Shown here in pieces: positions 27,061-35,969 of a stretch of 64,000 nt of DNA (the stretch's first letter is position 1; the number at the start of each line of letters is the position of its first letter). The position numbers were made by a program, and so were the translations under genes. Source of the DNA: Bacteroidales bacterium (lineage in GTDB: Bacteria > Bacteroidota > Bacteroidia > Bacteroidales > P3); NCBI GenBank assembly GCA_017545365.1, contig JAFWOP010000033.1:118990-182989 (forward strand). Direction: 5' to 3'. The notes under the pieces were generated by a model. That model ran no database searches, was not told the DNA's origin, and was given only the letters and a program-made list of their open reading frames with translations.

Positions 27061-28404
27061 ATGAAAGTAAACGAAATTATGGCTAACCTGGAAGCCAAAC
27101 ATCCGGGCGAAAACGAGTACTTACAGGCTGTTCGTGAGGTTTTAGAGACCATCGAAGAGGAATATAACAAACACCCCGAATTTGAGGCTGCCAAGATTGT
27201 CGAGCGCATTGTCGAGCCCGACCGCATTTTCAAATTCCGCGTCGTTTGGGTTGATGACAAGGGTCAGACCCAGGTCAACCTCGGTTACCGCGTGCAGTAC
27301 AATGCTGCCCTTGGTGCATACAAAGGCGGTCTCCGTTTCCACCCCAAGGTCAACGAGTCCATGCTGAAGTTCCTCGGTTTCGAGCAGATTTTCAAGAACA
27401 GCCTCACCAACCTGCCTCTCGGCGGTGGTAAGGGCGGTGCTGACTTCGACCCCACTGGAAAGAGCGATGCCGAAATCATGCGCTTCTGCCAGGCTTTCGT
27501 TTATGAACTCTGGCGCAACATCGGTCCCGATCAGGACAGCCCCGCTGGTGATGTAGGTGTTGGCGGCCGCGAAATTGGCTACATGTACGGTATGTACAAG
27601 AAACTCGCTCGCGAGCATAGCACTGGCGCTCTCACTGGTAAGAGCTACGGCTGGGGTGGTTCCCTCATGCGTCCCGAAGCTACCGGTTTCGGCGCTGTCT
27701 ACTATGTGAAGCACATGGTTGAAGAGAAGGGTGATACCCTCGAAGGTAAGAGAATTGCTCTCTCCGGCTTCGGTAACGTTGCTTGGGGTGCTGCACAGAA
27801 GGCTTGCGAATTCGGTGCCAAGGTGGTTGCCATCTCTGGTCCCGACGGCGTCTGCGAACTGCCCAACGGTATCGACAAGGAGATGATTGACTACATGCTC
27901 GACATGCGTGCTTCCAACCGTAACAAGGTTCAGGATATGGCCGACAAATTCCCCGGCAAAGCCAAGTTCACCGCTGGTAAGAAGGCTTGGGTTGTTCCTT
28001 GCGACATCGCCATGCCCTGCGCTTTCCAGAACGAGCTCGCTGAAGAGGATGCCAAGACCCTTCTCGCCAATGGCGTGAAGTATGTTGCTGAGGTCTCCAA
28101 CATGGGCTGCCAGCCCGCCGCTATCGCCGCTATCCAGGGTGCCGGTGTTCCCTTCGGTCCCGGTAAGGCTGTCAACGCTGGTGGTGTTGCCACTTCCGGC
28201 CTCGAAATCTGCCAGAACGCTGGTCACATCAACTGGACCGCTAAGGAAGTTGATGAGAAACTGAAGAAGATCATGAGCGACATCTACGACCAGTGCGTCC
28301 AGTATGGCCGCCAGGCTGATGGCACCATCAACTATGTGAAGGGTGCTAACATCGCCGGCTTCATGCGCGTCGCAAAGGCCATGATGGCTCAGGGTATTAT
28401 CTAA
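27061..28404 (+). CDS. gdhA: NADP-type glutamate dehydrogenase
   Basis: A 447-residue hexameric-type glutamate dehydrogenase that interconverts 2-oxoglutarate plus ammonia with glutamate. The catalytic region shows LGGGKGGADFDP with the active lysine, the Pro-rich GPDQDSPAGDVGVGGREIGYMYG motif, and the Rossmann loop ALSGFGNVAWGA. Length is that of the bacterial 445-450-residue class, which is normally NADP-dependent; the coenzyme is inferred from class and length. It is a single gene with its own promoter and a strong terminator. Its codon use is visibly more biased toward C/T-ending codons than its neighbours, as expected of a highly expressed gene. Confidence 0.95.
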   Translation: MKVNEIMANLEAKHPGENEYLQAVREVLETIEEEYNKHPEFEAAKIVERIVEPDRIFKFRVVWVDDKGQTQVNLGYRVQYNAALGAYKGGLRFHPKVNESMLKFLGFEQIFKNSLTNLPLGGGKGGADFDPTGKSDAEIMRFCQAFVYELWRNIGPDQDSPAGDVGVGGREIGYMYGMYKKLAREHSTGALTGKSYGWGGSLMRPEATGFGAVYYVKHMVEEKGDTLEGKRIALSGFGNVAWGAAQKACEFGAKVVAISGPDGVCELPNGIDKEMIDYMLDMRASNRNKVQDMADKFPGKAKFTAGKKAWVVPCDIAMPCAFQNELAEEDAKTLLANGVKYVAEVSNMGCQPAAIAAIQGAGVPFGPGKAVNAGGVATSGLEICQNAGHINWTAKEVDEKLKKIMSDIYDQCVQYGRQADGTINYVKGANIAGFMRVAKAMMAQGII

Positions 28405-28430
28405 TCCGACCCGTCAATTTTTTAAATAGC

Positions 28431-28460
28431 AAAGCCGCCCACTCACGGGCGGCTTTGTCA
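28431..28460. terminator. Terminator between gdhA and the convergent gene
   Basis: AAAGCCGCCC (28431-28440) pairs perfectly with GGGCGGCTTT (28447-28456) around a six-base loop, with T-rich sequence after it. On the minus strand it is followed by TTTAAAAAA, so it may serve both genes. Confidence 0.8.
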
Positions 28461-28955
28461 TTTTCTACTGTATTGGCGGTGGTAGTTCTGCAACTTCTTT
28501 TCTAGAAAAAAGACATCGAATATGTCGGGGTCTATCAAATAGGTTTCTTTCTTTCCTGCACTGACCAGCACATTCTTACGTATGCTCTTGCTCGTGGGGC
28601 GCTCCCATTGGGCAATGATATAATCGATATCGGTCCAGGCTATCTTGACATTCTTCACAGGTATCCAATCCCCGTCGCGTGTCTGTTTGACACATTGGGA
28701 TATGGTAAGGAGTTGTTCGGTAATGACAATCTTTTCATGGCGGCAGCGGATGTAGTATATCATTTGATTGACGCATGCCACTGCCATGCCCCCCATGGCC
28801 AATACCATTATCCATGAGAGGGCGTCATTGTTGAAATTGGAGATAGCAACCCAAATGCAAAATGCAATGCCGGCCGAGAATAGCAATACGCCCATCACAC
28901 AACTGATGGTGGACCTGTATATTTTGACAGGCTTCGGATGATAGTGTTGGCTCAT
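28458..28955 (-). CDS. Small membrane protein, PH-like domain
   Basis: A 165-residue protein with two transmembrane helices (about residues 17-38 and 46-67) and a C-terminal cytosolic part that looks like a bacterial PH/YdbT-type beta domain (IVITEQLLTISQ, WIPVKNVKIAWTDIDYII, KKETYLIDPDIFDV). No named function. It converges on gdhA with only the terminator between them, and no clear promoter is visible upstream. Confidence 0.65.
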   Translation of the reverse strand: MSQHYHPKPVKIYRSTISCVMGVLLFSAGIAFCIWVAISNFNNDALSWIMVLAMGGMAVACVNQMIYYIRCRHEKIVITEQLLTISQCVKQTRDGDWIPVKNVKIAWTDIDYIIAQWERPTSKSIRKNVLVSAGKKETYLIDPDIFDVFFLEKKLQNYHRQYSRK

Positions 28956-29040
28956 AAATAAAATAACGCTTCTTCGCTGCTTTTATTGCATTGTATTCCT
29001 CGCTCGTACAATAATAGTCGGGGTTGAGCGTTATCTTCTC

Positions 29041-30141
29041 ATGCTAGGAATTGTCATAAGCACTCGCCAACGTGTTTTCGGGCTCGACCTGTTGAGGGCG
29101 TTCGCCATCTTCTGTGTGGTACACAGGCATGGCATGCACCTCATTCGTGGCACGCGGCTCGACTGGTTTTCCCACATACCTGTGCCCCATGGTGTCGATT
29201 TGTTCTTTGTTCTGAGCGGTTTTCTAATTGGCCTTTCGGTCATGAAGATGATGAGCCAGCCGCCCGTATGGCAGCAGACATGGCGATTTTACCGCAAGAC
29301 GGCTCTGCGTATTCTACCCAACTATTATGCAATGCTGTTGCTCAACTTGTTGGCCGTGTGGCTGGGCCTTATCACTGCCGACCTCTCGGCGACACCGATG
29401 TACCAATTCGTAACCCTCACTCAGAACATCTTCACCCCCTTCCAAGGCTTCTACTGGGAATCATGGTCGCTACCCGTGCAGTGGTGGTTTTATATCTTCT
29501 TCCCCCTCATTGTCATAGGGCTGCGCAACATCGTGGGACGTTATGCCCTGCCCGTCGCTGCAATCATTGCCATCGTGGCGTGTACGTTGTATCGTGCCAA
29601 GGTGGGATTGGGGCTGGACGACCCATATCATTACGACATCATTATCCGCAAGACCTTGGCCACACGCACCGACTGCATCTACGTTGGAGTCCTTGCCGCC
29701 TGGCTGTGTCGCGAGTGTCCTGCCTTTTGGCAGCGTTGCCGCTGGTGGGCTTTGGCGGTAGGCATTGCGCTCTTTATTGCCGACAGGAGCATCAGCTATA
29801 CCGTGGGTGATGCCTACTCTGTGCTGCTGCTCCCCTTGATTAACTCTGTTGCGTGTGCCCTCACCCTGCCGGCACTCAACTCGTGGAAGACTGCCCGTGG
29901 CCTTGTTGCCAAAGGCATCATGCTGCTGAGCCTGCTCTCCTATTCCATGTTTATGGTCAATCTTTTGGTGGGCTCTATCGTCGACGGCTCTATGCACACC
30001 TTCGCCACCACCCACGGCGAAGCAGCCTACCTGCTCTTTTGGCTGATGGTGGTGGCAGCCACGTTCACGCTATACTATAGTGTGGAACGCCCCGCCATGC
30101 GCCTACGTGAGAAGTTAAAACAACAAACCCAATCAGAATGA
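29041..30141 (+). CDS. Acyltransferase family 3 membrane protein
   Basis: A 366-residue integral membrane protein with about ten helices. It shows the family 3 signature near the start: RVFGLDLLRAFAIFCVVHRHGMH, with the conserved Arg and His, and VDLFFVLSGFLIG in helix 2. The family O-acetylates or otherwise acylates sugars of lipopolysaccharide, capsule or peptidoglycan. The target cannot be deduced. Its stop codon overlaps the start of aroQ (ATGA at 30138-30141), so the two are translationally coupled, although their functions seem unrelated. Confidence 0.88.
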   Translation: MLGIVISTRQRVFGLDLLRAFAIFCVVHRHGMHLIRGTRLDWFSHIPVPHGVDLFFVLSGFLIGLSVMKMMSQPPVWQQTWRFYRKTALRILPNYYAMLLLNLLAVWLGLITADLSATPMYQFVTLTQNIFTPFQGFYWESWSLPVQWWFYIFFPLIVIGLRNIVGRYALPVAAIIAIVACTLYRAKVGLGLDDPYHYDIIIRKTLATRTDCIYVGVLAAWLCRECPAFWQRCRWWALAVGIALFIADRSISYTVGDAYSVLLLPLINSVACALTLPALNSWKTARGLVAKGIMLLSLLSYSMFMVNLLVGSIVDGSMHTFATTHGEAAYLLFWLMVVAATFTLYYSVERPAMRLREKLKQQTQSE

Positions 30142-30557
30142 AAAGAATAGAGATTATCAACGGCCCCAATCTGAACCTCACCGGCAAGCGTGAACCCTCC
30201 ATCTACGGGCATACCACCATGGAGGAAATGGTGGAAGGACTTAGAACACTTTTCCCCGAGGTGGAGATTGGCTACTACCAAAGCAACGTCGAAGGCGAGC
30301 TCATCAACCGCCTTCACGAGGTCGGCTTCACCGCCGATGGCATCATCCTCAATGCCGGAGGTTACAGTCACACCAGCGTTGCCATCCACGATGCCGTTGC
30401 CGCCATCACCACGCCTGTGGTCGAAGTGCATATTAGCAATATCTACGCCCGAGAAGAATATCGCCGCCATTCCCTTTTGAGCGACGTGTGCCGCGCTGTA
30501 CTCTGCGGATTAGGATTGGATGGCTATAAATATGCCTTGGATTATCTTGTAAAATAA
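30138..30557 (+). CDS. aroQ: Type II 3-dehydroquinate dehydratase
   Basis: A 139-residue protein of the dodecameric type II class, which dehydrates 3-dehydroquinate to 3-dehydroshikimate in the shikimate pathway. Typical motifs are NGPNLNLTGKREPSIYG with the catalytic Tyr23, ILNAGGYSHTSVAIHDA, and VVEVHISNIYAREEYRRHS with the catalytic His. Length is normal. It overlaps the acyltransferase stop by four bases. Confidence 0.96.
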   Translation: MKRIEIINGPNLNLTGKREPSIYGHTTMEEMVEGLRTLFPEVEIGYYQSNVEGELINRLHEVGFTADGIILNAGGYSHTSVAIHDAVAAITTPVVEVHISNIYAREEYRRHSLLSDVCRAVLCGLGLDGYKYALDYLVK

Positions 30558-30656
30558 TCCCTTATAAAATAGGTCTTCTTTTTTTTTCATAGTCAGTGTA
30601 AGATTTTGTACCCTTTTGCGACTACTAGGTAGAAATACGCAAAAAATACATTATCT

Positions 30657-31145
30657 ATGAACGCCGAAACGAAACAATTCACCGCCGAGTACCTGCCTTT
30701 GCAGCCCGTCATGCAGCGCATGGCCGAGAAGCTTCTGGGCAACGAGCAGGATGCCGCCGACGTGGTGCAGGATTGTTTCGTCACTCTCTGGAACGACCGT
30801 CGCCAGTTGCGCCGTGTCGTCAACCGCGAGGCCTGGTGCGTCACCTTGGTCAAGCGTCGCTGCATCGACCTCCTGCGCCGTCGCCACCCCATGGTGGCAA
30901 TCGACGAGCAGATGGTTATTGCCGAAGAAGTCCCCCAGGACGACGAGCGTCTTCATCTGGCCCTCCGTTTCATCGACCACCTCCCCGCACGGCAGGCACA
31001 GGTGGTGCGTCTGCGCCATTTCGACGATGCCGATACCCCCACCATTGCCCGAAAAATGAACATCACTGAGGGCAACGTCTATACGCTCCTCTCCCGTGCC
31101 TATAATTCACTAAAACAAATGATATTAGATTATGAAAACGAATAG
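30657..31145 (+). CDS. ECF-type RNA polymerase sigma factor
   Basis: A 162-residue sigma-70-family factor of the extracytoplasmic-function group. Region 2 includes AADVVQDCFVTLWNDR (about residues 33-48). Region 4 is LPARQAQVVRLRHF followed by a helix-turn-helix TIARKMNITEGNVYTLLSRAYNSLKQ. Its start at 30657 is the first in-frame ATG. It overlaps the next gene by 14 bases. A membrane protein and an outer-membrane barrel follow, which is the usual layout for a self-contained envelope-stress or uptake regulon in this phylum. Confidence 0.92.
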   Translation: MNAETKQFTAEYLPLQPVMQRMAEKLLGNEQDAADVVQDCFVTLWNDRRQLRRVVNREAWCVTLVKRRCIDLLRRRHPMVAIDEQMVIAEEVPQDDERLHLALRFIDHLPARQAQVVRLRHFDDADTPTIARKMNITEGNVYTLLSRAYNSLKQMILDYENE

Positions 31146-31791
31146 TCCCAAGCCCACTATTGAACAGATGCTCGCAGCTCTGGAGCATGCGGGACGCGAT
31201 GCGCGCCGCCAACAGCAGCTGTCCGACATGATAGAGCAGCTGTCCGAAGCCGGGGTTGCCCGCCGTCGTACAGTGCGGTTACGTGTCGTACGCATTGCTG
31301 TCGCTGCCACCGTCACTCTCTTCGTCACCACCTCTGTCTGGCGGTGGCTCTCCCCCTCGCAGCCCCAAGCCGGGCAGGCATCCCTTCGGGCTGTGGTCTC
31401 TCCCGCTGTCGTGGCACCCACCACACTCCAACCGGCCATCCCCACCCAGGAGCCTCCCATCACACGTCCCGTCCGTTCGTCGTTCTCTGACCCTCAGCCA
31501 CTCCCGTCCGTCAATGATGACGCACCAGCAGAGGCCATTGTAGAGGAAGAGCCCGCTCTGGTCGAAATCATCGAACCGGTGCTGCCCCAGGAGGAAGTCT
31601 ACATTGCCGAGGTCGAGCCCTCAGCTGCGACGGGAGAAGAAAGCCCCTCACTCCCACAGCCTGCCACCGAAACATTGGCTCAGAGCACCCCGACACCCGC
31701 TTCTTCATCTCGCCGCCATGGCCTTTTCAGCCTCCGTATGGCCGAGCCCAGCCTTATGGACGGCAATGTCCTCGCTCTCCAAATCTTTTAA
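31132..31791 (+). CDS. Single-pass membrane regulator, probable anti-sigma factor
   Basis: A 219-residue protein overlapping the sigma gene by 14 bases. The N-terminal 45 residues are helical and charged (PTIEQMLAALEHAGRDARR). A single transmembrane helix lies about residues 48-72 (VRIAVAATVTLFVTTSVW). The rest is Pro/Glu/Ala-rich and would be periplasmic. Position and topology fit an anti-sigma factor; no conserved anti-sigma motif is visible, so the role is inference. Confidence 0.65.
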   Translation: MKTNSPKPTIEQMLAALEHAGRDARRQQQLSDMIEQLSEAGVARRRTVRLRVVRIAVAATVTLFVTTSVWRWLSPSQPQAGQASLRAVVSPAVVAPTTLQPAIPTQEPPITRPVRSSFSDPQPLPSVNDDAPAEAIVEEEPALVEIIEPVLPQEEVYIAEVEPSAATGEESPSLPQPATETLAQSTPTPASSSRRHGLFSLRMAEPSLMDGNVLALQIF

Positions 31792-31834
31792 AAAAAAACA
31801 GTTGTTTATTAACGCCTTCAATACCCCCAAAGCC

Positions 31835-32551
31835 ATGAAACGAATCATTCTTTCCCTTGTCGCACTCGTCCTTGCCTATGGCCTCCACGCCCAGACAGAC
31901 ACCCTTTCGACCACTGACCATCGCAAATCCACAATCGACCTAGGCATTTCGGTCGGTGCCTCCCTCTACAACAACGGAAACGACCATTCCCCCTATTATT
32001 CCCATCACGGCTTTACCGTCCAGCTGCCCCTGATGGCCCATTGGCAGTTCGCCCCCAAATGGCAGCTCTCGTCGGGTCTCCGCTACGACTTCACCTGGAA
32101 TCCCCTCTATTATCGTGTCGAGCCCTCCGGCAGTTGGGACGATTATCCCCATCAGGGCCTTCAGTTCATCCAAAAACCCAACACGGCCACTCAGAAAGCC
32201 TACTCGTACATCAGCCACCTCGGCATTCCTGTCGAGCTGAAATGGAATCCCATTTCCCGCAGCCGCAATGCTTTAGGGCTTGCCGTAGACCTCTTTGCCG
32301 GATATGCTGTCACACGCTACTTCGTTATCAACAACCTGCATGCTCCGGGCACAGAGGAGGAGGGTCCCAGTAATCCTGTCCTTCAATCCACCGCCATCCA
32401 GCCTTGGAAAGTCGAAGTGGGCTTCTCCGTCACCACCTCCCTCATCGGCCTCACCCACGGCATCCGCTTCTCTGCCAACCTGCTTCCCACATACCAAGAC
32501 CCTGCCACAGGCGAGAAGATTTACACCTCCGGCATCACCCTGTTTCTTTAA
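31835..32551 (+). CDS. Outer-membrane beta-barrel protein
   Basis: A 238-residue exported protein. The ATG at 31835 opens a signal peptide ending YGLHAQ. The frame is open upstream but that part has no coding sense. Alternating hydrophobic strands and aromatic girdle residues throughout (STIDLGISVGASLY, FTVQLPLMAHWQF, LSSGLRYDF, VEVGFSVTTSLIGL), with the final TSGITLFL ending in a hydrophobic residue, fit a small 8-strand barrel of the OMP_b-brl class. It is the third gene after the sigma and regulator genes and may be their main target. Confidence 0.75.
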   Translation: MKRIILSLVALVLAYGLHAQTDTLSTTDHRKSTIDLGISVGASLYNNGNDHSPYYSHHGFTVQLPLMAHWQFAPKWQLSSGLRYDFTWNPLYYRVEPSGSWDDYPHQGLQFIQKPNTATQKAYSYISHLGIPVELKWNPISRSRNALGLAVDLFAGYAVTRYFVINNLHAPGTEEEGPSNPVLQSTAIQPWKVEVGFSVTTSLIGLTHGIRFSANLLPTYQDPATGEKIYTSGITLFL

Positions 32552-32613
32552 TAAGAGCAAAATGATAATAACTAAACTCACACAATTCAATAACAACATA
32601 TAACGTCTACACA

Positions 32614-33060
32614 ATGAAAAACATCAAAAAACTTACAAGCATTCTATTAATGTCAGCCTCACTGATGATGGTCGCGTGCGACCCTGACGAGATTGTCTCG
32701 GTGGACCCTGAGCACCCTGCAAATCCAATAAGTGATGTGTACCACACCGCATGGATTAACGAACAAACCGATACCTACGAAGACGAGTACGGCAATCAGC
32801 ATGAGTCGGTCGAGACCAACATTATAAGGTTTGAGACAGAGGCATCGGGTCATATGGAGTACAAGTATGTGACGGCCACTCAAAATGAAAATGATAGTTA
32901 TCCGTTCACGTACACCTATTCCTCGCCAAACGGTACATTCACGATTAGCGAAGGCGGCAGCAGTGAAACGTTCAACTTCGCGTACAACGCCAGTAATAAT
33001 ACGTTGGCCCTCTATGGCAGTGCGGGATATTTCATGATGTTTTCCCGCTTGCAGGAATAG
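32614..33060 (+). CDS. Lipoprotein, lipocalin-like
   Basis: A 148-residue lipoprotein. The signal ends LMMVAC with Cys22 as the lipidated residue. It is followed by DPDE, an acidic run that fits the Bacteroides-type lipoprotein export signal and suggests surface display. The mature part has the strand pattern and WINEQTDTYEDEYG, GTFTISEGG and FNFAYNASNNTLAL segments of small lipocalin-like proteins. No ligand can be named. It lies 62 bases after the barrel gene and 60 bases before another barrel gene. Confidence 0.7.
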   Translation: MKNIKKLTSILLMSASLMMVACDPDEIVSVDPEHPANPISDVYHTAWINEQTDTYEDEYGNQHESVETNIIRFETEASGHMEYKYVTATQNENDSYPFTYTYSSPNGTFTISEGGSSETFNFAYNASNNTLALYGSAGYFMMFSRLQE

Positions 33061-33120
33061 TCATCTTGTAATTTGACCTATACGTCTAGAACAAAATAGT
33101 CTGATCATAACATCGTTCCT

Positions 33121-33966
33121 ATGAAAAAGATAATAACCCACCTTAACAAGTCAACTTTTTTAGCCCTTGCCTTCTTCGGCATCATGACCCTCGTGGGCAT
33201 CTCCACTGCCCACGCCCAGAACGACACCCTCAACCCCCTCTTCTCCACCACCGGTCCCAACGTCCTTGGCGAAGGCCGCATACAGTGGAACAACTCGGTC
33301 GACTACTACTACAGCATGCAACACTTCGACAATTACGACTATACGCTCGACAATGCCTTCGGGCTCTCCACCGGATTCCGCTTCGGCATTGGCAACCGTG
33401 CCGAGCTGACCCTTGATGTGGCGGGTGCCTATGCAACCGTGGAGTCGACATGGCTAGACGGTCTCACCCGCAACAGCGGCAACACCCGTGCCGCCGCAGG
33501 TGCCAAACTGTTGCTTACCGAAGGCCGGGGTTGGCTGCCACAGGTCGCATTCTTTACCAGTGTGGGCTGGAGGACCGATAAATACGTGTTCAACAACATC
33601 TGGGTGAGCAGGGTGCAGCCCCAGATAGGCCTCATGTTCCGCAACCGTGTGGGGCGCACTTGGGCGTTCGACTACTCCATTGGCTATTCATGGGAGGCCT
33701 CCAGTGGGCCGGGCATCGACTTCACAAGCCAGATAAAATACTCCATCGGGTTCCGTCACCTCATCTTCGACCGCCTCATGCTGGGCATGGAGATAGGCAA
33801 CGACAACAGTGCCAACCGTATGGCGGGCGGCATCGAGGCTCGTTTCCAAGCCACTCCCGACCTACAGCTCTCGCTTCAAGAAGGGTTCGCGTTCGGCCTG
33901 ACAGAAGGCCTCCACGCCTCCGCCCAGAGCCATTTCCTCTTCGGCCTCCACTGGACCCTCCGCTAA
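33121..33966 (+). CDS. Outer-membrane protein, MetA-pathway-like barrel
   Basis: A 281-residue exported protein with a long signal peptide ending STAHAQ. Its N-terminal motif (NDTLNPLFSTTGPNVLGEGRIQW), then repeated strands such as LSTGFRFGIGNRAELTLDV, resemble the Phenol_MetA_deg/transporter class of outer-membrane barrels. It ends in HWTLR after the strand FLFGL. Substrate is unknown. It follows the lipoprotein gene on the same strand and is followed by structured repeat R3. Confidence 0.75.
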   Translation: MKKIITHLNKSTFLALAFFGIMTLVGISTAHAQNDTLNPLFSTTGPNVLGEGRIQWNNSVDYYYSMQHFDNYDYTLDNAFGLSTGFRFGIGNRAELTLDVAGAYATVESTWLDGLTRNSGNTRAAAGAKLLLTEGRGWLPQVAFFTSVGWRTDKYVFNNIWVSRVQPQIGLMFRNRVGRTWAFDYSIGYSWEASSGPGIDFTSQIKYSIGFRHLIFDRLMLGMEIGNDNSANRMAGGIEARFQATPDLQLSLQEGFAFGLTEGLHASAQSHFLFGLHWTLR

Positions 33967-34010
33967 TCCCAAATCGGCCTGACGACCTATTAGGGATAAT
34001 GTCGATAGAT

Positions 34011-34115
34011 GAGCGTGCCGGAGGCACGCAATCCTAATAACCCCATACTAAGCCACAAGCGCAGTATGGGGTTGTTGGCAATCAATAATCAATGCGTGCT
34101 AGAGGCACGCGACAT
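34011..34115 (+). repeat. Structured intergenic repeat, copy 3
   Basis: Three hairpins: GCGTGCC-GGA-GGCACGC (34013-34029), CCCCATACT with AGTATGGGG (34041-34049 and 34063-34071), and GCGTGCT-AGA-GGCACGC (34094-34110), followed by the shared tail GACAT. The AATAACCCCA run and the CGCGACAT tail match the other copies while the stem bases differ. Confidence 0.65.
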
Positions 34116-34194
34116 CTCTCGAACGCACCCACACAATAAATCCCCTCCTCTCACGTTATCTAAAGCAATAATAATTCTCAATTCTCCATTCCCC

Positions 34195-35658
34195 ATGAAG
34201 CCCCTCATCACCCTCTTGGCGTTCCTTGCCCTCGCCACCGCCACATTCGCCAATGGTGACCCAGTTGCCACCTTCTCCGCTCTCACCCTCTCGCGCAACC
34301 CCGTCGGCGTGCATGTGCCCGAGGTGCAGCTCAAGGACGAGCACCTCACCGTCACCCCCATGGGCCGCTACACCCTGGTGCGGGTCGAATACCTGCTCCT
34401 CAACAACAGCAAGAAGTCTTTTTCTAATCTCCCCTACGGTTTCCCCATCGACTATTATCGCCAGGGCTCCGAGCGTTGGGCATCCACCGACGGCATCTCC
34501 GAGAGCGTGGCCGAAGTGGGTTGGCGCGACGACTACATCACCGAAGTCGCTTTTACCCTCAACGGCATCCAGCTCCCCTTCCAAATCTCTGCCGACAGTC
34601 TGCTGAAGGCAGGCCGCCCCCTCCTCACTCCCGCCGAGGCGGCCAAAGACAAGAATGGCGACCTCTTCGAAACCCGCCTCGACAGCATCAACTACGCCCT
34701 CTACGAATATGAGAGCGACCTCCTGCGCCGCTGGTACTACACCCGCCTCAACATCCCCGCCGGCAAGGCGGTCAAGCTGGTGGTGCAATACCGCGTTGAA
34801 AATAGTTGCACAGTAAGTCTGCCCGAACAAGATGCGCTGGTCAGTCAGCCCCGTGGGCACTGCAGCTTTGCCTACGACTTCTCGCCCGCCTCCTATTGGG
34901 GCAATGGCAAGGCGGAGACCTTCGCCGCATGGGTCGATGTCTCACGTGTGCGCACAGGGCGCAATCTGGAGGACACGGGCAGCTGTGTTCCCCGCGGCCT
35001 CCCCATGCACAAGACGAAGGGAGACCGTTGGCACTACACTTCGCGCAACTTCGACCTCGCCAAGGCGGAGCCGCTGAGCTTCTACTACTGGTTCGAGAAT
35101 GAGCCCGCACGCCTCACCGACCTCTTTAATCATCGTATTGCCCCCTCGCGCTACACCGTTGAGGTGAGCGGCTCCGACCCCAAATACCCCGCCGCCAACC
35201 TCTCTGACATGGATCTTGGTACCGCCACCGTCCTCCGCCCCGGAAAGGGCGACTCGCTCTACATCACCGTCCGTTTCAAGCAGCCCACCAAGGTCAAGAC
35301 CATCCTCTTCTACAACGGTTACTGCAAGGATGCTGCCACTTGGCGCAACAACAGCCGCGTGGCCTCCATGATGGTCTACAACCCCTCCGGCGACCACTAC
35401 GACCCCTTTTTCTACGAGTATTACAAAGCCTTGCCCGAAAAGATGGTCCCCCACTATAATAAGGGTCCCAAGCCGCTCCGCACCACCGCGCCCGACAGCT
35501 TCACTTGGCAGGGCCTCACCGATGCCGCCGAAATCATGCATATCTCCGACTACTACGGCAATCCCCCTCTCACCGAAATCTGTTTCTCCATCGCAACCAC
35601 CACGCGTGGCGCAAAATACGACGACCTCTGCATCTCCGAAATCATCCTCCTCGAGTAA
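34195..35658 (+). CDS. Exported protein with discoidin-like C-terminal domain
   Basis: A 487-residue exported protein. The ATG at 34195 opens the signal peptide (MKPLITLLAFLALATATFA); the frame is open further upstream without coding sense. Residues about 20-290 are beta-rich with a strand pattern like periplasmic beta sandwiches (RYTLVRVEYLLLNNSKKSF, RLNIPAGKAVKLVVQYRV). Residues about 310-487 look like a F5/8-type or NADase-type carbohydrate-binding domain: AANLSDMDLGTATVLRPGKG, YITVRFKQPTKVKTILFYNG, LTEICFSIATTTRGAKYDDLCISEIIL. This suggests glycan or surface binding. The gene stands alone between two structured repeats. Confidence 0.7.
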   Translation: MKPLITLLAFLALATATFANGDPVATFSALTLSRNPVGVHVPEVQLKDEHLTVTPMGRYTLVRVEYLLLNNSKKSFSNLPYGFPIDYYRQGSERWASTDGISESVAEVGWRDDYITEVAFTLNGIQLPFQISADSLLKAGRPLLTPAEAAKDKNGDLFETRLDSINYALYEYESDLLRRWYYTRLNIPAGKAVKLVVQYRVENSCTVSLPEQDALVSQPRGHCSFAYDFSPASYWGNGKAETFAAWVDVSRVRTGRNLEDTGSCVPRGLPMHKTKGDRWHYTSRNFDLAKAEPLSFYYWFENEPARLTDLFNHRIAPSRYTVEVSGSDPKYPAANLSDMDLGTATVLRPGKGDSLYITVRFKQPTKVKTILFYNGYCKDAATWRNNSRVASMMVYNPSGDHYDPFFYEYYKALPEKMVPHYNKGPKPLRTTAPDSFTWQGLTDAAEIMHISDYYGNPPLTEICFSIATTTRGAKYDDLCISEIILLE

Positions 35659-35726
35659 ATCCCCTCAGAAATACGCAAAGCATAGCACTGTTTGATTTGT
35701 ATGCCAGTAGAGGACCTCTATTAATC

Positions 35727-35832
35727 ATCCCGAAGGGGTGAGACGATTAATAACACGGTACAAGCCGAAGGCGCAGTGCCGTGACACTCAGTCATCAGAG
35801 AACTGCGTCCCGGCAGGGACGCGACATGAAAA
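35727..35832 (+). repeat. Structured intergenic repeat, copy 4
   Basis: CACGGTAC (35754-35761) with GTGCCGTG (35776-35783) takes the place of the central hairpin of the other copies, after TAATAAC. GCGTCCC-GGCA-GGGACGC (35805-35822) followed by GACAT is the second. It begins with CCCGAAGGGG (35729-35738). Confidence 0.65.
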
Positions 35833-35851
35833 CAAACAAGCACCTCCTGTT

Positions 35852-35910
35852 ATAATTCATACGTTTAGCATTATTTTTTTGCCAATTCAAATAATCTTCG
35901 TAATTTTGCA
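35852..35910 (+). promoter_or_regulatory. Promoter of the MNT-HEPN pair (copy A of a duplicated segment)
   Basis: TTTG at 35878-35881 and TAATTTTG at 35901-35908 with 19 bases between. The 59 bases 35852-35910 match 36762-36820 at all but four positions, so the two nucleotidyltransferase genes share one ancestral promoter. Confidence 0.8.
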
Positions 35911-35918
35911 CCGTAAAA

Positions 35919-35946
35919 CATCCCGAAGCCCGCAAGGGTGAGGGGT
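35919..35946 (+). promoter_or_regulatory. 5' leader hairpin of the MNT-HEPN transcript
   Basis: CCC (35922-35924) with GGG (35942-35944) and CCC (35929-35931) with GGG (35936-35938) form a two-tier hairpin right after the expected transcription start. The same element (CCCGAAGCCCGCAAGGGTGA) occurs at 37365, also just after a TAATTTTG box. Confidence 0.6.
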
Positions 35947-35969
35947 ATCGAGACATTAAATCTCTAGAT

